The notes below the pieces were generated by a model that was not told where the DNA came from, did no database searches, and was given only the letters and a program-made list of their open reading frames with translations. The position numbers were made by a program, and so were the translations under genes. Positions 58,114 through 64,000 of a DNA stretch of 64,000 nucleotides are shown piece by piece. Source of the DNA: Amycolatopsis sp. NBC_01488 (GTDB lineage: Bacteria; Actinomycetota; Actinomycetes; Mycobacteriales; Pseudonocardiaceae); contig NZ_CP109434.1 of assembly GCF_036227105.1 (NCBI RefSeq), forward strand, positions 4,654,001 through 4,718,000. The letters run 5' to 3'. The stretch's first letter is position 1, and each line of letters starts with the position of its first letter.

Positions 58114-61104
58114 GTGCCGACGCAATGGACTTTAGCCGCCGTTCTGGCAATATTTTTCGCTGTCGCCGCATTCTTGGCAAAGCAATTTCTCGGTGAAGGG
58201 GCGAAACACCTCGGCCAGCGGTTCTGGCCCGCCGTGCTCCGCAGTCACCGCCGGACCCTGGGAAAACGTGACCTGCGGCGGTACGCGAGCGGCGTCGCGC
58301 GGTCCTACAACAACCACGCCCTCGGTTTCCTCGCCAACACCAAGATCACGGTCAGCGATGTCTACGTTCCGCTCCAGCACGAGGTCGACGGGCGCCGCGA
58401 GGACATCTACGGCAGCATCCGCACCCAGACCAGGATGGTCGTGCTCGGCGCCGCCGGGGCCGGCAAGTCCATGCTGCTGAAGAACTCCATGGTGAAATGG
58501 GCGAAGGAGCCAGGAGCGTTCGACCGCGTTCCGGTCTTCGTCGAGCTCTTCCGCCGCAATCGCGGGGACGACTCGCTCCTCGACCTCATCTCCGACGCGT
58601 TCACGCGGGGTGGGGTGAAGAAGCCGGAACGGTTCCTCGAGCGGGCGCTGGCGGACGGCCTCCTGAGCGTCTTCTTCGACGGCTTTGACGAAATCGTGAC
58701 GGACCGCAAAGCGGAAGTGTCGCAACAGCTGAAGCAGTTCGCCGAAAAGTGGCCGAAGTGCCAGATCGTCGTCACCTGCCGCGACGCGGTCTACGATTTC
58801 GACCTGCAGCCGGACTTCGACCAGGACGTCCGGGTGGCCGGATTCGACGACGCGGCCATCCGCCGGTTCCTGGGCCTCTGGTTCAAGTCGAAGCACCTGG
58901 ACGACGCGCGGTACGAGGTCGAGCAGATGATGTCGGGCCTGCGGGCCAGCCCGGCCATCATGCGGCTGGCCAGGACACCGTTGCTGCTCACCATGATCGC
59001 GTCGCTGCACGACGCGGACCCCGGGCTCGGCCCGATGCTGCCGAACTCGCGCACCGAGTTCTACGAGATGGCCGTGATGCACCTGCTCCGGCGCGATTCC
59101 CAGCTCGGCCGCAGCCGGGAGCTCGCGATCTACAAGGCCGGGCACAAGCTCATGGCGTTGCGGGCCATCGCGGTCCAGGCGCAGGGCACCATCGCGCCGG
59201 GGACGGACCGCCGGACCGTGTCCGAAAGCGAGCTCCTCACGAACATCACGCGGGTGCTCGGCCGGTTCAACCTGGAGGCGAAGCACGCCGCCGGCATGCT
59301 CGAGGAGATCGTCGACCGCAGTGGCCTGCTGGTCAAGGTGGACGAGGGCAACCTGCTCTACGAGTTCCCGCACCTGACGTTGCAGGAGTACCTCGCCGCG
59401 ATGGAGCTGGCCGACAGCCCGGAGCGGCTGTTGCACCTCTACGCCGGCAACCCGCACCGCTGGCGCGAGACGGTGAAGCTGTGGTGCGGTGGCGCGAACC
59501 GCGACTGCACGCCGGTCGTCGAGCAGATCTTCGCCGGAGACGACCGTGACAAGCTCCTGGCCCTCGAATGCCTGGCGGAGGCCCGTCAGATCGACGAGGG
59601 CCTCGCCGGCAAGGTGCTGGACCACTTCGAGGCGGCGCTCGGGCAGGGCGAGGCCGCCGACCACCTGGTGGTGGCGGCGCTGGGCACGGTCGCGGCCGAT
59701 CCCGGGCCTCGGGGCACGGCGCTGCTGGCCCGGCTCACCCGCGCGGCGCGGGAGCACGACGAATTGGCGATCGAGGCGCTGGCCGCGTCCCGGTTGCGTT
59801 CTGCGGTCGAGACGCTCAGCGATCTGGCCGACGACGTCCCCGCGGCTCGGATGGCGTTGCGTTCGACCGGCGAGCTGGCGATCCCGGTGCTCGCCGAGCG
59901 GGCGAAGACGGGATCGACTGTCGCGGTAGACGACATCGCCGTGGTGGGCACCGCGGCGGCGGCTCTGGCGCTCGTCGACCTGCTGGGCGACCGGACCCCG
60001 GTGTCCTTCACCGCTGCTTGGCGGTTGGCGGCGCTGGTGAACAACCCGGACATCGAGGAGGAGCTGTTTCGCGCCGAGCCGGGAGCAGCGCTGGAACCAC
60101 GCTACGACTGGCTTTGGGCGCCGTTCAACCGGGAAAGTCCCCAAGCCATCAACGAAATCATGGGCCGGGTCGGCTTCCTGATCGACAAATCGTTTCCGTA
60201 CCAGGCAATGCCGCCCGATCTCGGCCGGATCGATCCACGACTGGCGCTGCCGATCGGCGTGCTCGGCGCGTCGCGGAACTACAGTCCGGTCGACCAGGAC
60301 TGGCTCCATCGGCGCATCCGGGAAACTGCGAACGGGCTCGATTTCCCCCTTCGGAACCAGCCGAGCAGCCGAAACGTGCTCAGCAGGTTGTACCTGAGCT
60401 TTCCGGACGACGCGCGGAAGGCGGCCGACCTCGTCCTCGACGAGGTTCAAATACCCCGGAGCTACCGTGCTCTGCTGGACACCTTGCCCGGCCCGATCGT
60501 CGTGGATCTGGCGCATCGGTTCAGTCAGGACAGTTTCCGCATCACGGAAAACCAGTGGAAGGCGGTGACCGAGGACCCGCATGAGCCGGTCGTCCTCCGG
60601 CCCTCGGCCTGGACCGCCCTCACGATCCTCCTGCTCGGACCGTACGTGGTCGGGGTGAGCAGGGCGACCGGAACTGCGTTCAGATGGTGGCCGTGGGGGC
60701 CGCAGTGGCTCGGGTGGGTCACGACGATCGCCGTTGCGGTCGCCATCGCCGGTCTCGGATTGTCCTTGCTGGCGGAGAACATGATCCAGCTTGAGAACCT
60801 GCTCGATTTTCTGTCCCCGAACGGTGATGGGGACGAAGTGGCGATGTGGACGTTCAGTGCCGGCCTCGCGCTTTCGATTCCGGGCGCCGCGGTGCTGGCC
60901 GTGATGACTCTCCTCGGCTGGATCGGCTTGCCGATGCTGCTCACGGCGGTGGGCACCTTGACTGTGGTCACCGCTGTGCTCCACTGGATCGTCGTGCGAC
61001 GCGACCGGAAGATCGCCAATCCGTTCCGTGAACTGCGGAAGCTCGACGAAAGCATCATCCGCGTCCGGTCGACGGTGATCTCCGGCCGGGACGTGGCCGG
61101 CTAG
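58114..61104 (+). CDS. Membrane-anchored NACHT-type STAND NTPase
   Basis: About 996 residues. An N-terminal membrane helix (TLAAVLAIFFAVAAFLAKQFLG) leads to a NACHT NTPase with Walker A GAAGAGKS (about 112-119), Walker B VFFDGFDEIV (about 186-195) and the QIVVTCRDAVYDF sensor region, then winged-helix-like and HEAT-like repeats from ~400 to 800. The C-terminal ~170 residues hold about four further membrane helices. Prokaryotic NACHT proteins include NLR-like phage-defence ATPases. Start: GTG 58114 has AAGGG 7 bp upstream; a TTG at 58069 is an alternative. Codon use is somewhat less GC-biased than its neighbours. It overlaps the PRISE gene by 4 bp. Confidence 0.85.
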   Translation: MPTQWTLAAVLAIFFAVAAFLAKQFLGEGAKHLGQRFWPAVLRSHRRTLGKRDLRRYASGVARSYNNHALGFLANTKITVSDVYVPLQHEVDGRREDIYGSIRTQTRMVVLGAAGAGKSMLLKNSMVKWAKEPGAFDRVPVFVELFRRNRGDDSLLDLISDAFTRGGVKKPERFLERALADGLLSVFFDGFDEIVTDRKAEVSQQLKQFAEKWPKCQIVVTCRDAVYDFDLQPDFDQDVRVAGFDDAAIRRFLGLWFKSKHLDDARYEVEQMMSGLRASPAIMRLARTPLLLTMIASLHDADPGLGPMLPNSRTEFYEMAVMHLLRRDSQLGRSRELAIYKAGHKLMALRAIAVQAQGTIAPGTDRRTVSESELLTNITRVLGRFNLEAKHAAGMLEEIVDRSGLLVKVDEGNLLYEFPHLTLQEYLAAMELADSPERLLHLYAGNPHRWRETVKLWCGGANRDCTPVVEQIFAGDDRDKLLALECLAEARQIDEGLAGKVLDHFEAALGQGEAADHLVVAALGTVAADPGPRGTALLARLTRAAREHDELAIEALAASRLRSAVETLSDLADDVPAARMALRSTGELAIPVLAERAKTGSTVAVDDIAVVGTAAAALALVDLLGDRTPVSFTAAWRLAALVNNPDIEEELFRAEPGAALEPRYDWLWAPFNRESPQAINEIMGRVGFLIDKSFPYQAMPPDLGRIDPRLALPIGVLGASRNYSPVDQDWLHRRIRETANGLDFPLRNQPSSRNVLSRLYLSFPDDARKAADLVLDEVQIPRSYRALLDTLPGPIVVDLAHRFSQDSFRITENQWKAVTEDPHEPVVLRPSAWTALTILLLGPYVVGVSRATGTAFRWWPWGPQWLGWVTTIAVAVAIAGLGLSLLAENMIQLENLLDFLSPNGDGDEVAMWTFSAGLALSIPGAAVLAVMTLLGWIGLPMLLTAVGTLTVVTAVLHWIVVRRDRKIANPFRELRKLDESIIRVRSTVISGRDVAG

Positions 61105-62105
61105 GGGATCACCCGCGCCTTCCGGAACTCGTCGAACAAGCGGTAGAACATCTGCTCCGTCTCGACGTACGTGTGGAACCCCGCCCGGCGCGACTTCGAC
61201 GTGTCCGCGAACATGTCGTAGTCCCAGCCGAACACGAAGTCGCCGAATGCCCACGAGGACGACACGTCCGCATAGGACGCCGCCAGGTCGTGGCGAGCGG
61301 CCATGGCTGTCCACAGGGGAGCTTTGTCGGCCATGACGTCCACCAGGGACATCCGAAGGGGAGGTGCGGCTTCGAGGCCGAAGTACGCCGCCAGCTTCGG
61401 CCACAGCTCGCGCCACCGGAACAAATCGCCGTTCGCGATGTTGAAGGCACCCTCCTGGCCCGTTGCCCAGACCGTGGCCGAAGCCAGCAAGCCCGCGTCC
61501 GTCATCTCCAGCAGGCTGTCGTACGCGCCCGGCTTGCCCGGGAACCGCAGCGGCAGGCCGAGTTCCTTCGAGATCGACGCGTACACCGCGATCACCAGCG
61601 CCAGGTTCATCGGGTTGCCCAACGCCGTGCCGCCGACCACCGACGGCCGGATCGCCGACCACGTCCACGGGCCCGCGCGGTGCTCGAGGAACCGCTGCTG
61701 GTCGACGTTGAACTCCGGCGGCATGTGCCCGGCGTCGGTCTCGCGGGCCGGCGTCTTGAACGGGCCGAGGTGCGCGCCGTAGACCTTGTACCCCTGCATC
61801 AGGCTGACGTGCTCGAGAGCGGCCGGGTCCAGCGCTTCGACCAGGTTCGTCAGCATCGCCAGGTTCGGCGGGACCAGCTCGGCCCACGTCGGGCGGTCCT
61901 GGTAGGCCGCGTAGAACAGGTGCGTGACGCCGGTCAGCGCGCCGACCTTCGCCCGGGTGTCCGCCCGGTCGAGCAGATCGACGGTGAGGCCGTCGCGGCG
62001 CGAGAGGCCGATGACGTCCCAGCCGCCGTCCGCCCGCAGGTGCTCGACGAGCTTCCGGCCGATGATCCCGTTCGCCCCGGCGACCAGGGCTGTCTTGCGT
62101 TCCAT
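61101..62105 (-). CDS. PRISE-family SDR oxidoreductase (progesterone-5-beta-reductase/iridoid-synthase-like)
   Basis: A 334-residue extended SDR. It begins KTALVAGANGIIGRKLVEHLRADG (NADPH site) and carries the PRISE block SLMQGYKVYGAHLGPFKTPARE with the catalytic Lys and Tyr, plus NFALVIAVYASI-like membrane-proximal segments. In plants such enzymes reduce enones (1,4-reduction); bacterial members are often near LysR genes. ATG 62105. Divergent from a LysR gene with a clear LTTR-type control region; 4-bp overlap with the NACHT gene at the 3' end. Confidence 0.82.
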   Translation of the reverse strand: MERKTALVAGANGIIGRKLVEHLRADGGWDVIGLSRRDGLTVDLLDRADTRAKVGALTGVTHLFYAAYQDRPTWAELVPPNLAMLTNLVEALDPAALEHVSLMQGYKVYGAHLGPFKTPARETDAGHMPPEFNVDQQRFLEHRAGPWTWSAIRPSVVGGTALGNPMNLALVIAVYASISKELGLPLRFPGKPGAYDSLLEMTDAGLLASATVWATGQEGAFNIANGDLFRWRELWPKLAAYFGLEAAPPLRMSLVDVMADKAPLWTAMAARHDLAASYADVSSSWAFGDFVFGWDYDMFADTSKSRRAGFHTYVETEQMFYRLFDEFRKARVIP

Positions 62106-62132
62106 GACTCCAGGCTGGACGCGCCGATCTGA

Positions 62133-62175
62133 TAAGTCCAAGGCTTAGAACTCACCAAGTCGATAAACTGAGTTC
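62133..62175. promoter_or_regulatory. LTTR control region between the reductase and LysR genes
   Basis: TAAG-N7-CTTA (62133-62147) and GAACTC-N16-GAGTTC (62148-62175) fill the 70-bp divergent gap; the last arm abuts the LysR ATG. The arrangement fits a recognition site plus an activation site of a LysR protein that controls the reductase and represses itself. Confidence 0.6.
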
Positions 62176-63054
62176 ATGACAAGTCTCCGGCAGCTCGAGT
62201 ACCTGGTCACGGTGGTCGACACCGGCTCGTTCACGCGCGCGGCCGAGCAGCTGCACGTGACGCAGCCCGCGTTGTCGCACCAGATGCGGGCCCTCGAACA
62301 GAGCCTCGGCGGGCCGCTGCTGGAGCGCCTGCCGCGCACGGTGCGGCCGACGCCGATGGGCCGGGCGATGCTGCCGCACGCGCGGGCCGCGCTGGCCGAC
62401 GCCGAACGCGCCCGCTGCGCCGCCCGGCTCGCCTCCGGCACGACGGCGGGGGAGCTGCAGGTCGCGACCGTGTACTCGATGAGCCTCGGCGTGCTGCCGC
62501 CCGCGTTGCGGGTGTGGCGGCGCGACCGGCCGGACGTCGACGTCCGGCTGATCGAGTTCCGGCACGCCGACGAGCTGCGCGACGCGATGGCCGCGGGCGA
62601 GGCCGACGTCGCGCTCGGCCCGCCGCCGCCGGCCTGGCCGGGCCCGGTGCGGCCGCTGGGGGTCGAGGAGTTCGTGGTCGTGCTCCCGGCGGATGGCGCT
62701 TCGGAGGACGACGCGACGGGCGTCGTCGACCTCGCGACGCTCGCCGACTGCGCGTGGGTGCACTACGCGCCGGGCAACGGCCTCGCCGAGCTGGTCGACG
62801 CGACGTGCGCGACGGCCGGGTTCCGCCCGCGCGCCGCGGTCCGCACCGAGCAGACGGCGGCGGCGCCGATCCTCGCGGCGGCAGGCCTCGGCCCGGCGTT
62901 GGTCCCGGCGAACGTCCTGCCGGCGCGCTTCGACGGCCGGGTCCTGCGGCCGTCGGTGCCGGTGCGCCGCACGGTGGCCGCGTACACGCGTGCCGCGCCG
63001 GATCCGCTGACCACGGCGTTCATCGAGACGCTGGCGGACCACGCCGCGGTCTAG
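62176..63054 (+). CDS. LysR-family transcriptional regulator
   Basis: A 292-residue LTTR. The N-terminal HTH (LRQLEYLVTVVDTGSFTRAAEQLHVTQPALSHQMRALEQ) and the periplasmic-binding-type effector domain (about 90-290) are clear. ATG 62176. Divergent from the PRISE-type reductase gene, which is the likely target; its stop overlaps the next convergent gene by 4 bp. Confidence 0.88.
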   Translation: MTSLRQLEYLVTVVDTGSFTRAAEQLHVTQPALSHQMRALEQSLGGPLLERLPRTVRPTPMGRAMLPHARAALADAERARCAARLASGTTAGELQVATVYSMSLGVLPPALRVWRRDRPDVDVRLIEFRHADELRDAMAAGEADVALGPPPPAWPGPVRPLGVEEFVVVLPADGASEDDATGVVDLATLADCAWVHYAPGNGLAELVDATCATAGFRPRAAVRTEQTAAAPILAAAGLGPALVPANVLPARFDGRVLRPSVPVRRTVAAYTRAAPDPLTTAFIETLADHAAV

Positions 63055-63632
63055 AGGCGGTCGAGCCAGTGGTGCTCGCCGTACGTCTCCTGTAGTGCGT
63101 TCGCGAGCCATGCCCGCTGCAAGGAATCCAGCACCGGCAGTGCGGCGGCGAAGTCCTGCTCGTCCTTGGGACGCGTGCCGCGGGCCTTGGCTAACAGTTG
63201 TACTTCCGCTGCCAGGTAAGGGATTCCGGCCACCGAGACGCCGCCGAGATCCGCGACCGCACGCCGCACGGCGGGGTTCCGGCGCGACACCCACTCGTCA
63301 CCCAGCGTCTCGTCGAGCATCACCTGGATCCGCCACGGCGCGGACGCCGACGGGCGGCACCAGACGTCGTCGACGCCTTCGGGCAGCAGCTCACCGGGCC
63401 GCCAGGGACGCAGCGTGCCGGGCGGGTCCGCCGCCCACCACTCCCAGTCCGGCAGCGCCTCCTGGATCGCGAGCTGGTCGCGCCGGAGCACCAGGACGTC
63501 GACGTCGGCGTGCTCGCGGAACGCGTGGCCCACGGCGAGTTCGATCGCGTAGCCGCCGGCGACCCACCAGGGCGTTCGAACGCGCGAGAACAGTTCGGCC
63601 ACTTCGGACAGTGACGCGGGCTCCCAGGTCAC
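63051..63632 (-). CDS. Nucleotidyltransferase-fold protein (aminoglycoside-adenylyltransferase-like)
   Basis: A 193-residue protein. The GG-x8-H-x-D-x-D motif is present as WWVAGGYAIELAVGHAFREHADVDVLVL; IQVMLDETLGDEWVSRR and KDEQDFAAALPVL are typical of the AadB-like minimal nucleotidyltransferases. Drug resistance is possible, but this group is common in chromosomes without known resistance. GTG 63632 overlaps the end of the ABC solute-binding protein gene by 4 bp. Convergent with LysR. Confidence 0.8.
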   Translation of the reverse strand: MTWEPASLSEVAELFSRVRTPWWVAGGYAIELAVGHAFREHADVDVLVLRRDQLAIQEALPDWEWWAADPPGTLRPWRPGELLPEGVDDVWCRPSASAPWRIQVMLDETLGDEWVSRRNPAVRRAVADLGGVSVAGIPYLAAEVQLLAKARGTRPKDEQDFAAALPVLDSLQRAWLANALQETYGEHHWLDRL

Positions 63633-64000
63633 GAGACCCCGATCCCCGCCGGCACCGGGCCGGTGAACGGCGTCGTCAGGACGTCGTGGACGCGCGGCGA
63701 CCAGACCGCGTGGCCGTGGCCGGACCACAGCGGGGCCACCGGGAGGTCGCGCAGCAGCTGGTTCTCGGCCAGGCGGTACAGCTCGCCCGCCTCCTCCGGC
63801 GTCGCCGCGGCGTCCGCGAGGTCGAGGTTCTGGCGGAACACTTCGTCCGCGTAACCCGATTCCGACGCCAGCGTCGAGAGCAGCTCGTATGGACTCGCGG
63901 TAACCAGCGAAACGTCCAATGTGGATGGTCCGTCGACCGAACCGGACGCGGGTTTCGCCTGGGCCGTCACCGAAACGTCCAGTGCCTTGTGCAGCCCGAC
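63629..64000 (-). CDS. ABC transporter solute-binding protein, family 5 (C-terminus, truncated by window)
   Basis: The visible ~123 residues read through the right edge of the window with no start inside it (an in-frame GTG at 63970 is internal). They resemble the C-terminal end of peptide/nickel (SBP_bac_5) binding proteins: DAAATPEEAGELYRLAENQLLRDLPVAPLWSGHGHAVWSP is the hallmark. Such lipoproteins deliver peptides or other solutes to an ABC permease outside the window. It overlaps the nucleotidyltransferase gene by 4 bp. Confidence 0.8.
   Translation of the reverse strand, partial: VGLHKALDVSVTAQAKPASGSVDGPSTLDVSLVTASPYELLSTLASESGYADEVFRQNLDLADAAATPEEAGELYRLAENQLLRDLPVAPLWSGHGHAVWSPRVHDVLTTPFTGPVPAGIGVS

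Noticed and set aside
58114..61104. NACHT gene as part of a defence island
   Set aside because: Neighbours are an SDR, a PRISE reductase and a LysR gene; no restriction, toxin or other defence gene is visible nearby.
58132..61887. A 1251-residue open frame antisense to the NACHT gene
   Set aside because: No recognisable domain, Arg/Gly/Asp-rich composition; the sense strand has the full NACHT signature.
1..64000. tRNA, rRNA, prophage or biosynthetic gene cluster
   Set aside because: No tRNA-like cloverleaf words in gaps, no rRNA, no phage structural genes, no PKS or NRPS modules seen.

Overview
The window is a very GC-rich chromosomal segment of an actinomycete, most likely Amycolatopsis or a close relative in Pseudonocardiaceae. 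This placement is an inference. It rests on the G/C-saturated third codon positions, frequent GTG starts, four-base ATGA/GTGA gene overlaps, mycothiol-type DinB and F420/deazaflavin-type enzymes, PaaX, IclR, HxlR and PucR regulators, and the style of the XRE and AfsR-like regulators. I saw no rRNA, tRNA, CRISPR array, prophage or classical secondary-metabolite cluster. The region is chromosome with metabolic islands, one IS256-family insertion and several families of short repeats.

Left part (1-16 kb): the C-terminus of HrpA helicase, a DinB-like protein, a secreted BNR-repeat sialidase-like protein, a PolA-palm DNA polymerase, a fatty-acid CoA ligase, a large STAND/LuxR regulator, an XRE regulator, and a rightward run of SDR, aminoglycoside-phosphotransferase-like, histidine phosphatase, SMP-30 and VOC genes.

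16-23.9 kb holds the clearest metabolic unit, two divergent compact operons. The rightward one is paaX-like, kynA (tryptophan 2,3-dioxygenase) and kynU (kynureninase). The leftward one is a creatininase-family hydrolase, an aryl-CoA (benzoate/2-aminobenzoate type) ligase, an SDR and an enoyl-CoA hydratase. Together they suggest tryptophan -> N-formylkynurenine -> kynurenine -> anthranilate -> anthraniloyl-CoA -> beta-oxidation-like steps, with the creatininase homologue where a formamidase is expected and a PaaX protein as a likely aryl-CoA sensor. A Glu/Leu/Phe/Val dehydrogenase and a leaderless beta-lactamase-fold protein follow.

24.6-33.4 kb: a LysR/metallo-beta-lactamase pair, a tandem-domain HxlR regulator and the divergent operon it probably controls (carotenoid-oxygenase family, CoA ligase, SCP-x type thiolase, luciferase-like oxidoreductase). 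That operon ends in a roughly 97-bp tandem repeat resembling the 3' end of its last gene.

34-45 kb: a secreted GDSL esterase, a PucR regulator, and an IS256-family element that sits where two oppositely oriented arrays of a 21-bp repeat meet. Then come an alpha/beta hydrolase, two TetR regulators, and a three-gene leftward operon (cationic amino-acid type permease, nitrilase-superfamily amidase, flavin monooxygenase) that resembles the lysine or arginine monooxygenase/amidase route. A third 21-bp array lies upstream of it.

45-64 kb: a two-component system, IclR, a LacI regulator with a perfect operator in front of a DUF993/TIM-barrel gene pair, a deazaflavin-dependent reductase, an acyltransferase, dihydrolipoamide dehydrogenase, a subtilase-like secreted protease with an atypical catalytic motif, and a large membrane-anchored NACHT NTPase. 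The segment ends with a PRISE-type reductase/LysR pair, a nucleotidyltransferase and a truncated ABC solute-binding protein.

The three signals I would follow first are: the palindrome GTCCA-N3-TGGAC, which recurs inside coding sequences far more often than base composition allows; the 21-bp repeat arrays split by IS256; and the NACHT protein with transmembrane segments at both ends.
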